This document shows positions 32,034 through 41,972 of a stretch of 64,000 nucleotides of DNA, one piece after another. This stretch comes from Diplodia intermedia (Eukaryota > Ascomycota > Dothideomycetes > Botryosphaeriales > Botryosphaeriaceae): the NCBI GenBank assembly GCA_021495925.1, contig JAKEKT010000044.1, positions 218,744 to 282,743 of the forward strand, given 5' to 3'. The notes beneath the pieces were generated by a model, which saw only the letters and a list, made by a program, of their open reading frames with translations, had not been told where the DNA came from and made no database searches. Each line of letters starts with the position of its first letter. Within the stretch, counting starts at the first letter, position 1. The position numbers and the translations under genes were made by a program.

Positions 32034-32582
32034 TGTCCTCGGCTGTTTAGGACCGCTGCATAACATGATTTCAGGAAACCAGCGTTCTGAATAGATGAGA
32101 GAAACTGCCGCTCACATATATTGATAGGGACTCGTTGAGAGAAGGGAAGATATCTTGTAGACTGTCGGAGAGCTCTTCCGAGAGTGCTCCTTATCTGTCT
32201 CCATGCTCGGCTGGACTCTGCGAAGATATCCAACTTCGATAGTGGTGGTAGGAATCACGCGCTAGTGGGGAGCGTGAGGGGCACAGAAGAGGGGTTATCG
32301 GAAACACGAATCGGCAGACTGATAGCTGGATGGCACGCAAGCAACGTTAGTCACACTAGCCGGAACCAACGAGCAACACCCAAGATAATGCAAAGGCGGG
32401 TTGGCATCGGTGGATGGCCCCCGGAGAGCCGGACACATGCACCGATGGTGCTCCAGCATAGTGGGGGTCGGAATTCGGCCCCGGAGAGTCGTCCTCATGG
32501 AGCGAAGTTTAATAGAGCTACTTGTAGGCTGCTCGGTTCGCTCCACACTCTGAGGCAGTACAGCGGTCAACCTTCTGCCATC
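32034..32582. promoter_or_regulatory. Divergent promoter of proline dehydrogenase and P5C dehydrogenase
   Basis: No gene inside. A 15-bp motif GGCCCCGGAGAGYCG (the first copy with one extra C) occurs twice in the same orientation, at about 32417-32431 and 32477-32491. In the first copy CCGG at 32421-32424 is followed by a second CCGG at 32429-32432. Paired CCGG triplets are the known type of target for PrnA-like zinc-cluster factors, and a gene for such a factor lies 3.5 kb away. Confidence 0.55.
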
Positions 32583-34422
32583 ATGAAAACATTCTCCGTA
32601 ACGGGTCGCGTCCGCGCCACTGGTTCACTGGCCAAAGTTCGCAGCAGCATCATCACTACTCGTCCGTCACATAGAGCTCTAAGTCTGTGGCACCCCCCGC
32701 AGTTTGAGAACGAGAAGCTGGTAGGTTACTCTCTCCCTTGACTTTTCGGTCTCTTTCCTGACTGTATTTGCAGCTCGAGTACCGCAAGGGTTCCTCAGAG
32801 AGAGCTTCTCTCACAGCAGCTTTGAAGAAGCTGAAAAGCCACCTGCCAGTGCAGGTTCCAATCACCATCAATGGTGCCAACGTTTGTCTCCGCCTTGGAA
32901 TCTCACATCCCCGGCCCCGTGCTAACTGCGTAGTAAGGTTGAGACATACCAGTCCCGCAAGCAGGAGAACCCCTCCAAGCATGCCGAGACTGTAGCACTG
33001 TACGCAACGGCGACCCCGCAGCAGGTTGATGATGCAGTGAATGCAGCACTGAAGGCCAAGCCGGCCTGGGAAGCTATGCCTTTCGAAGATCGGGCTGCCA
33101 TCTTCCTACGTGCTTGCGAGCTGATCTCGGGCAAGTATCGCTCGGACATCGTGGCGGCCACAATGCTGGGACAGGGCAAGAACATCTGGCAAGCTGAAAT
33201 CGACGCCGCCGCCGAGACGGTGGATTTCTTCAAGTACTACATCCAGGAAGCTTGGTCACTTTACTCACAGCAGCCCAAAGTCCATGTCGATAAGAGCTGG
33301 AACAAGCTGGAATACCGCCCCCTCGAAGGCTTCGTCTACGCCATTGCCCCGTTCAACTTTACTGCCCTCGGCGCCACTCTGATTGGCCCAGCAGCACTGC
33401 TCGGAAACGTGGTCATCTGGAAGCCGTCCGACTACGCGCTGCACGCAAGTTGGCTTCTCTATCAGATTCTCATCGAAGCCGGCCTGCCCAAGGATGTCAT
33501 CCAATTTCTCCCTGGAGACGCCGAGGAGGTGACCAACACTATCCTCAAAAGACCCGAGTTCGGGGCGGTGAGCTATATCGGATCCACCAAGGTCTTCAAG
33601 GGCTTGCAGAAGAAGATTGGGAACGCCATTGGTGATGGCGTCTACAACTCATACCCCCGTGTGGTCGGCGAGACAGGGGGCAAGAACTGGGGCATTGTCC
33701 ATCCCTCGGCGGATGTCAGGAACGCTGCTCTGAACACAATTCGCGCCGCTTTTGAGTACCAGGGACAGAAGTGCTCGGCAAACTCTAGGCTATACGTGGC
33801 TGAATCCGCGTGGCCCGAGTTCAAGACGATCCTGCAGGAACAAATCTCGCAGCTGAAGGTCGGCAGCGTCGAGGACTACGGGAACTTCATCACGCCTGTA
33901 ATCCACGAACAAGCCTTCGACCGTCTGAACAAGGTCATTGAGGACGCGAAGCAAGATGCCGAGCTGGAACTGATTGCGGGCGGCAAGGCGTCCAAGGACG
34001 AGGGCTACTTTGTGGACCCTACCGTCTACCGTACAAGCAACCCTCGTCACGACATCATGTCTCGCGAGCTGTTTGGTCCCATCTTGGCCGTATACGTGTA
34101 TCCAGACGGCGAGTGGAAGCAGACATTGAAGGCGCTGGACACGACATCGCGCTACGCTCTGACGGGCAGTATTTATGCCAAGGATCCGTACGCTTTGCGC
34201 GAGGCCATGACGGAGCTGAAGCATGCAGCCGGCATGCTCTACCTGAACACCAAGTGCACTGGCTCCGTTGTGGCCCAGCAGCCTTTTGGCGGTAGCAGGG
34301 ACTCGGGCACGAACGACAAGACGGGCACCATGGCCCATCTACAGCGCTTCACGAGCGTGAGGACAATCAAGGAGGATTACAAGCCGCTGGAGGCAGTTCA
34401 GTATCCTTCGAATGAGATTTAG
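32583..34422 (+). CDS. prnC-like: Delta-1-pyrroline-5-carboxylate dehydrogenase (mitochondrial)
   Basis: Three exons (introns 32721-32773 and 32882-32937; the second ends at an AAG acceptor behind a GCTAAC branch site) give 576 residues. The presequence MKTFSVTGRVRATGSLAKVRSS is basic. The aldehyde dehydrogenase core is complete: APFNFTALG, VVIWKPSDYA, PGDAEEV, SYIGSTKVFKGL, VGETGGKNWGIVHPSAD with general-base Glu327, EYQGQKCSANSR with catalytic Cys361, FGPILAVYVY and PFGGSRDSGTNDK. It oxidises glutamate semialdehyde (open form of P5C) to glutamate with NAD+ in mitochondria, the second step of proline use. Length and motifs match the family throughout. Confidence 0.95.
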
Positions 34423-34881
34423 CCGTAGGTAGTGCAATTGCAGACCGCAAGTGTAATTGGATTGACCACACCTTTGACCTTGCTTCCGCCCCCACAGCAT
34501 CCCTCACGAACCGGGCCATTGGCACGAGCCCCAGCTTCCCACATCCAGCCCCCACCCCAGGTCCAGCCTGCGCCCCGACTCCCTCACCAACGCCATCAAC
34601 TCCTTCGTCGGCTCCTCCGCGGCCACTCCCCACGCCACGTCCCCTTCCCCCGTCACTGGCCGATGAAGCACCACCGCCACCGCCAGTGCTCCCGCAGCCA
34701 ACGCCGCCGTTTTCAACACCTCTTCAGCTGCCCACTGTAGATCTCGCCGCTACGCCGCGAACAGGCATCGGGTCAGAGGACATACTTTCCAGAAAAGCTT
34801 ATTATTGTCTCAACGGATTTAATTAAAAGTATATCTGCATTATAGCCGCCGTGCTCTGAATCAACGGTTCTCCGTCCGTCC
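34423..34881. other. Intergenic, no supported gene
   Basis: Convergent region between P5C dehydrogenase and the rhodopsin-like gene. A minus-strand frame (34504-34730) with a hydrophobic start (KTAALAAGALAVAVVL) could be a tiny membrane protein but lacks an ATG unless spliced from an unseen exon. Confidence 0.35.
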
Positions 34882-36480
34882 CTAATTCCTCGCAGCGCCG
34901 CCCCGGCCCCCGCCCGTCGGACTCGGTCCGCCACGGCCCCTGTCCCCAATGTGCGTCCAGCCCTCCCGCGCGCGCACGTTATCGTGCATCATCGCGTGGC
35001 CCGCCACCTCGCTCCACGTCCGCGGCTCCTCGGCGCCCCGCGCCCCCTGCACCACCTCCTCCGACGTCGTCGTGAAGCCCTGGGTCACCTCGATGCGCAG
35101 CCCGTGCCCGCCCTTCGTCGTCGCCGGCAGCACGTAGTCGTCGTCGTCGCTGCCCCGCGAGCTGCCCCGCTCGAGGTCCTGCATGATGCTCTCGTGGTCC
35201 TTGCCGCTCGACTGGCTCCACTGCGCCGCCGACCGCAGCTCCAGCTCGTCCGCCTCGCAATTCCGGCTTGCCTTTTGCGTGACGGTGCCGCCGCCGCCGT
35301 GCGACCGGCCGTTGCCGTACTTGCCCCCCGCCGCGCTGCTCGACTTGTTGTTGTTGTTACTGCTGCCGCCCAGGTTGTGCCGGCTGCGCGAGAACAGCGG
35401 CTTGATGGCGGGCGCGTTGACGGCGAACAGCGACACGAAGGTCTCGCGGATCGCCCAGATGCCCGACGTGCCGATGTGCCGGATGTCATTGACCGACATG
35501 ACGCAGCGGATGATGGCGGCCGCGACGATGAAGATGCCCGAGAAGAGCAGGACCGCGACGAGGAGCTTGCGCTTGAGCGGGATCTGGGCTTTCCAGAGGA
35601 TCGGGGCGGGGATGAAGGCCATGAGGCCTATGTCGGTGCTGGTGACGGGCGGGCGGCCGTGTCAGTGTCGCTGCGGTGGTGCTTGGGGGGTGTGGGGTTC
35701 TTACGAGACGTTGAGGATGAGGAGGAGGTAGTAGCGGGCGTAGGTCAGTGTGCATTTGTCTGCCCGTCGCATGTTAGCTTGGAATGCTGCTGTGCAAACT
35801 GGTTGTCTGTGGAACTTACCTCCGACGTAGGGTTTGATCTGCCAGTTCTTCTGAACGGGCACGCATTGGAGAAGTATCTGCAGCATCATCGCGGCCCAGC
35901 TAAGACCGACGAACCAGCCGAGGTACATGACAAGCCTTTGTTCTTTCAGTCCTTGCCTGCGAACGTGTTAGCTGGTAGCTCTTGACCCGACGAAACCTAC
36001 CACTTGTACACTTACGCGAGGCGGTTGTAGAAGAATAAAACCGAAGTTTTCAACGACCAGATGAGGCAGAGGTAGGCCAACCATGCCACAAACACAGCCT
36101 GGGACCCCTTGGTAAGGGATTTGACTTGCGCGTCGGTGAGGGCATCGGCCGTTTCGTCGTTAAGTCCAATGAGATTGCCATATTCGTCTATGTTGAGAGT
36201 CAGCGGCTGGGATTACCCGCATTCCAACTGGGTAACTGACTCATGAGATAAATCGTCGCCGCCTCGATGGTCCAGAAGACCTATGCAACCCAATCAGTGA
36301 GCCGCCCTCTCGATTACTTCCAACGAAACGACTTACCATGGCAAGAAAGGCAAAAAGGTCATCGTAGTAAAGGTTCCGCCAGCCAACAACGCGTATGCGG
36401 GCGTACAGCCGTAGGAGGCAAATAGTGCAACCGATGGGATACTCCACCCACTGCTCCAGAAGGGCTGCTGGAAGACCCAT
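34882..36480 (-). CDS. Seven-helix rhodopsin-domain (PTH11/SAT4-like) membrane protein
   Basis: Six exons (introns 36281-36336, 36188-36240, 35957-36015, 35760-35819, 35639-35704) give 434 residues. The protein starts MGLPAALLEQW and shows seven hydrophobic segments with the fungal rhodopsin-domain landmarks: RIRVVGWRNLYYDDLFAFLAM, FVAWLAYLCLIWSLKTSVLFFYNRL, CVPVQKNWQ, DKCTLTYARYYLLLILNVS, TDIGLMAFIPAPILWKAQIP and IRCVMS. The C-terminal 190 residues are polar, with Asn/Ser/Gly runs and acidic clusters, likely a cytoplasmic tail. No CFEM domain precedes it. Members are widespread in moulds; a few (PTH11) are receptors in pathogenicity, most are uncharacterised. All introns join in phase at loop positions. 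Confidence 0.85.
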
Positions 36481-37693
36481 GATGATGACAGGAGTCTTGA
36501 AAAGCAGTCGAGTGAGGGTCGAGTCATGGACCTACTATTATCAGCAACAGCATCCATTATTTAAAAGGTCCAGCAGCGGCAGCGACTTTCCCCTGGGGCC
36601 AGGGTCTAGCTCTAATCCTGAAGGACGTTCAAAACCGCCGGCGTTGAGCGCAACGTAGCGGCCTAGACATCATTCGGAATCTGCTGTGTACCATCCATCC
36701 GTCCCCGACCAATTAAATCTTACACGTCCAGACGCGGAAGCGGGTCTTGTTTCCCGGCGGTGCAGTTGCTATGGTCCGAATAAACGGCCGGTAGACTGGA
36801 GGCTAATACGCCACGGTGCTAGAATTTAGCCGTGGCTGTGTAAAGGCCCGATGGTGCACCCCGGAGACAGCTGGATTCGTGCGGAAACTAGCCGGCCACG
36901 GCTTCGGGGATAAGGCGACGGATAACGCGGGGAACTTCCGATAGGTAGTCAGCCAACGCGAAGGAAGACGTTTGGGAGCACAGGTAAATTGAAGCCAATT
37001 TCCCTGTGTAAATCCAGGCTCGTGCGGGTGGCAACGCACCGTGTCTTCGGGGAATAGCCATCGAAAATGCGGGGAAAAGCTGATAGTCGGCCAAGGCGAA
37101 GGAAGAAGGAACAGCAGAAGGTCCAGGGGTAAAGATGGAGCGAGTCCAGATGAGCTGGGAGGGCTGCTTCTTCGGCAACATTGCGGCCGAGGTGCTGAGC
37201 GGAACCTTGGAGGTCAGCAAGGTGATTTTGGGATTCCTGCTGAGCCTGCTGTGCCTTGTGTATCTTCTGCGCCTGCCGTGGGGGCCCTGGTCTGTGTCGT
37301 CTACATCTTCACTGGCTGCGGGCCGGGAATTTGGGATCGACATCGTCATGGAAGTTTGCCAGGGCTGTGGAACCGGATGTCGGCTCGGTGGTGGCGTTCG
37401 GGTGGCTGACATGGCGTCGCGGATCTCCTCTTCCAGTCTCACGCTTCAGCCGATTAAGCACCCACGCCGCACGTCGTGCGGGGTTCGCCCCGACCATGCG
37501 CATTGCTGTGACATGTAATAATGCAGCTTCTGACGGTTACAAGTCATCTACTGCGTTCGATGTACGAAAAAAAAATGCCTATGAAGGAGAAAACGTGATT
37601 GAATCATCAGTATCCCTCAAGGCGCAGCGTGCGTATGAGCCTTTAGCCTCTAAGATTTGCAGCTGCATGATGACATGTCACAGCTTTGACATG
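36481..37693. other. Intergenic DNA with a diverged tandem repeat
   Basis: No supported gene. Open frames on both strands (for example 36888-37442 minus, 184 codons) lack family motifs. The interval contains the direct repeat listed separately. Confidence 0.4.
36871..37110. repeat. Imperfect direct repeat, period about 143 bp
   Basis: The stretch from about 36871 to 36970 recurs from about 37016 to 37108 with clear but reduced identity. Both copies share TTCGGGGA, ATGCGGGG/ACGCGGGG-like, GATAGTCGGCCAA/ATAGGTAGTCAGCCAA-like and GCGAAGGAAGA blocks. On the minus strand both encode the short peptide SSFALADY, but I see no gene that uses it. Probably an old local duplication. Confidence 0.6.
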
Positions 37694-38400
37694 TCAGAGC
37701 TTGAAACCCCTTCCCCCTTGCCAGATTCCGGCGAGAGCATCGGCCCAATTAGGTAGCGTCATGCTTGATTGCCCCACCATAACAAGCGTCTGCAGCTCCG
37801 TCGTGCAGCCGGCCCCAAAAGCCCTTGCCGTCTCGCTTCCAAGTCTTCCATAGGGCTGGAACCGGATCAGTCCCTTTTTGGTCATTGTCCATCTTCCCTC
37901 GCTCGATACCGGCCACGCAACAATTGCCCTACCGCGCACGGCACCATATAATATACTGATGGAATCAGACGGAAGCCCGAGGTTGTTCCTGGTGGCCTTT
38001 ATGATATCCTCGGTGATGCAGGCAACTCTTCTGCGCCGTATGCCTTGACCGGCTCCAAGTTCCGTGACGAGCACGACGTGATGGACGGAGCCCACTCCGT
38101 AGCTGGATGGCCATGTTGCTGGCAGAAGAGCTCCCGCCGTACACCAACACCGCTTCCGGCGTGGTGCCAGGCGCGCCACAAGTATCTGCAGCGGCAATAG
38201 GGGTGACGCGGCGCATGGCCAACTGTGAAGCCTGCAATCGCCAGGGTCGCGCCGAATTCCCACGACCTGTCCGCCGGTAGCATCACCATACCCTCTATCG
38301 GTACACTGACGCACGCAGCAAGGGCGCTAAGGATGCGGCTAAGGAATCGTAGCCCAAGACGGCTCCGTACACGCGGTTCCCGACCCTGACCTGGCGGCAA
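37694..38400 (-). pseudogene. Remnant of a zinc-binding/enoyl-reductase-type dehydrogenase
   Basis: Minus-strand pieces in different frames recall the medium-chain dehydrogenase order: IPEGMVMLPADRSWEFGATLAIAGFTVG near 38300-38220 (the substrate-domain segment before the Rossmann fold), then PEAVLVYGGSSSASNMAIQL near 38150-38090 (the nucleotide-binding GGSSxxxxxAIQL). They lie in the expected order and spacing but in separate frames with stops between. No metal-binding N-terminal half is seen. I interpret this as a heavily decayed gene of the trans-enoyl-reductase/zinc-binding oxidoreductase group; the assignment rests on these two blocks only. Confidence 0.45.
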
Positions 38401-39973
38401 AGGCTAGGTCCTACTGCTACAACCGCCCCAGGGAAGTCGCATCTGCCTATTCATCCCGACTTGGCCAAGTGCGGCCTCATTTCGGAATCGACAGGGTCCA
38501 CCGATACTACTGCAGCGACCTTGACAGTGATCCTGTGGGCTTGAATGGCGGGACAGGTGTCCAGTGTGAGAGGTGAGGCAGGCCGTCCTCGCCGAAGGTG
38601 AGTCCAGCTTGGATGCCGCCCAGTTGAACCAGCCTTGCCCTACTAATCAGCTTGACAGCGTGAAATCCCGCCCATCTCTTTACAATCAGGAAAGCTCTAG
38701 CGATCCGGCACCACCTCGCATCCACGCACGCGCTGCTCGTGGTGTGCAACGTCTTCAAGGCTGCTGCGGTCATGACCCATCTGAGCAGCGCCGTCCAACA
38801 CCTCACCACCGTACCAATGCAGCGAGCCATACCTTGGCATGCCACACTGCAGTATTATCGTACGATACCAAAGGCTGCGCCACCGACAAGGAGACTTTAT
38901 TCCTGGAGCGGCTCCGCTCAGGCTTTTTTGCGGGCTTTTGGGCGGGCAGAATGCCAGCATGCCGTGGGCGATAGGCCCAACCATGCACATCAGCTCAGCC
39001 TGCCACGCCACTTTTGATGGGGTGGGCCAGCAAGAAAAAAAGCCTGACGAGGCTGCCTCCTCTCCGCCTGGGCGTGCGTTGCGGGCGTCGCGGCTGGGCT
39101 GGGCGCACGCAGACTTGGCACCGTGTATGATGCGCGAGCACTGGTCACGATCCCGCCGATGCTTGCAGTGGCTGATGCGTTGGCGGAGAAGGAGTCGAGG
39201 AGCAGGCTGTCGTGTCCCAACCGTCGAATGGGGAGGGCGTCGCAGGTGTGGCTGGCTGAAGCCTCGTCTTGAAAACGCGCCATCTTCCGCGAGTGGACTG
39301 CTGGAAAGCGAATCCGGACGCATGACGTTATCAGTAACCACTTACAATCGAGAATGGCTGTAATTCGCGGAATCATTCTATCAGTCAGAGTCGCAGGAAG
39401 GATCATGGCAGCGGCCCCCAAGACGATGCAGTCTGCCTTGCGCCTGCGAGGCTATGCCAAACGACATCTTCGAGCCCGACGAGCTGGGTCTGGATGTACA
39501 TGTCCATATGAGTTCTCAGTCTACCGGTCACGTATCCCTGCGCGGCTGTGCTCTGCTGCGGAATTGTGCTTTGGCTAGTTCGCCGCCATCCGTCGCTCAC
39601 CTTCCCACGCAGGTCTCGGGCATATGCACTATCCCATTTCGCTATTTGCAGCGTTGCACTCCGACATCATATGCGCAGGGTAACCGACCATTGAAAGAGT
39701 GATTCTTGCGCCTATCAGCACACCAAGCCACCCGTAAACGCAGACCCTACCGCACTCTGGTTGCTGTCAGATGTTGGAGTCATTGACAGTGACCGTATTA
39801 TTCCCGAGGTGTACTGCTTGTCGCATTCTTGATCTTACAGTGGATCACCTTGGACCATGTGCTTAGATGGCACACTCTTGCAGACTCGAAAGATGGCAAC
39901 TTCTTTTCAGGAAAGGCGAACATTACTACACAGAAGTCGGAGGTTGCAATTGGGGATGAGAAAACGGCACCGT
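38401..39973. other. Decayed DNA without an assignable gene
   Basis: Several overlapping minus-strand frames between 38507 and 39600 contain protein-like stretches (for example HDSLLLDSFSANASATASIGG) but stops and frame changes interrupt them and I recognise no family. It looks like further gene decay continuing from the enoyl-reductase remnant. Confidence 0.35.
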
Positions 39974-41221
39974 CTATTGCTTGATCGATGCTGCTTGAAG
40001 CACAACTTGCACCACGGCCAAAGCAAATGTAAAAAGTAGTGTTAAGCCCGCCAATACAATGGATAGAGACCTTGCGACGTCCCTCCAGTCCTTTATCCAT
40101 TGCCGTAGACCCCTTGGCTTCGACTCGCGGAACATTTGATTGATCTTCCTTAGTCGGGGGCCCCAGTACACGTACTTTGTCAAGTCAAGCCCCAATGCGT
40201 TGGAGGATTGGAACTGGATAAACTCGTCCAGATGTGGATCTTCCTCTAAAGAGCACCAAGTCAGTGAGATGCAGTTCTGAGGGTCCTGAAAACATCTGTG
40301 GTACCTACTACGTTCCTGTTGTCTAAACCATTTCTCGAGTCGCTTGCCTTTCCTTCCACGAGGTAAAAGAAGCCCCAGCGTGCATTTCGTTTCCGTAGTT
40401 AGTCCGTCTGGTAAAAGCTCTTGGGCTACCCGAGAGTTCTCAAGGAACGAGGCTAGATGGAAGATCTGGATTGTGGGCGGATCCTCGTGTTCGTCGACAA
40501 TCAAGTGGTCTTGAAGACGGTCTGTCCAGTCCACTCGGAAGTAGCCGTACGACTCGAACAGCTCGATGGTATTATCGAACTTCCAACGTGTATCTTCCCA
40601 ATCTCTCATTGAACATATTGCAATAGGCATATAAGACTGTTCCGAGACAACGTCTTGGTTTTGCAGTTGCGCTGCAACATAAGCAACGTGGGGAAAAAGA
40701 GGAGTTTTTGGGAACTCATCAGCAATCGTGTCTCTCAGAGGGCGCTCCGGTAGCCAGTCAGGCGTCGATATCCTAGTAGCACTATCGGGACAGAGCTTCT
40801 CATCAAAATCAACTCGCAGTAAGATGCGAAGCCACAACTTGATGAGCCTTTCGATATTTGTCGACTCGCGTCCTGCTGGTGGCAAGATACCATCTGGGAA
40901 ACCGTCCAGAATTGTAGATATCGGCTCGTCCTTGCGTTCTCGGATATACCCGATGAGACTTTCGATTGTCTCCTTCGACTGTGCCTCGAAATGGAGCTCC
41001 TTGAACCTTTCGGCGTCCTTGGTGTACGCCCTGTACAAAGATGAGCTGTTGTCTCTCAACCACGAACTTGTTCAAACATACTCGTGGAAAGCCGCAGGCG
41101 TAATTGAAACTCTTTCCGGAAATTGATTGCAACCCCATAGGGTGTTAACCAATTCCTCAGGTTCGGGGGGCCATAGGGATGGGCTAGAAGAGACTATCGC
41201 GGTCTGTTCAGGTTGTTGCAT
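39974..41221 (-). CDS. Uncharacterised protein with one C-terminal membrane helix
   Basis: Two exons (a short 36-bp intron at 41046-41081, GTATGT...AACAG) give 403 residues from the ATG at 41221. The body is soluble-looking, rich in Trp/Tyr/Arg, with blocks such as LYRAYTKDAERFKELHFEAQS, IQIFHLASFLENSRVAQELL, WFRQQERSRYHRCFQDP and YVYWGPRLRKINQMFR. The last 30 residues form one hydrophobic helix (SIVLAGLTLLFTFALAVV) with a very short tail, so it is probably a tail-anchored or single-pass protein with its bulk on the cytosolic side. I do not recognise a named domain. The gene is head-to-head with the 3203-residue protease/repeat gene, 751 bp apart, which suggests a functional pair. Confidence 0.7.
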
Positions 41222-41972
41222 AGAGAAAAAAATAAGACGTAATCCTAGAGAGGTGTATGGGGAACAGAAGCGCACTGCACTAGGCTGGTGATCGGAATTT
41301 ACAAGCCTAATCAGGGTGGCGACACCTTGGCTAATGGGCGCAGTCACATCGTTACGTGTTCAACACGAAAAATGCCTTACAGGGATGCCGGCTCCGCCAC
41401 TCCTCCATCCAGATGGATCCATGTCCAGGATCTTTGCGGAAGCACCACGCGCAGTTCTACTGATGCACCGCAATCAACTACGTGTAGCCATCTTACTAGG
41501 CGATTAGACTCGGCATGCAGAGTCGACGCGCATGCCCAGCTACGAGGCTGGGGTCAGCCGTAAGTATGACACGCCACAGTAGTACAAATGAATGTCGGGC
41601 TTCGCTAACCTGCCGGGCTTTGGTGGGCTGACACACATGGGCTAAACCAATGGAGGACGCCATTGCCGAAGGCTGTGTGATGACCGCTGTCTATGATAAC
41701 GGGCATGGTTCAGATCAGCCAGTACCATGATGAATCGAAGCGCACGAGCGGGCGCAGCAATCCTCGTCCGGGGCTTAGATTTGAGACATCAGAGGTAAGA
41801 GCAGGTCCGTGCAGAGTCGTCCACGCGAAAATTCGAACCATAGTAATCTTAATTAGAGCTTTTGTCCTCGATATAACCCGTGAGATTTGCTGCCAGAAAC
41901 CCAACATAGCTTTGTACCTCTTGTGTCAATCGTAAGACCGAACCAAGAACCTCGACATACAAACACGATGCA
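41222..41972. promoter_or_regulatory. Divergent interval between the membrane-protein and giant repeat-protein genes
   Basis: This 751-bp interval separates two divergent starts. Only short motif-free frames lie inside. I see no clear TATA or repeated element; shared control is possible but not shown. Confidence 0.4.

Noticed and set aside
34951..35985. 344-codon plus-strand frame
   Set aside because: Antisense to the last exons of the rhodopsin-like gene; Arg/Val/Ala composition only.
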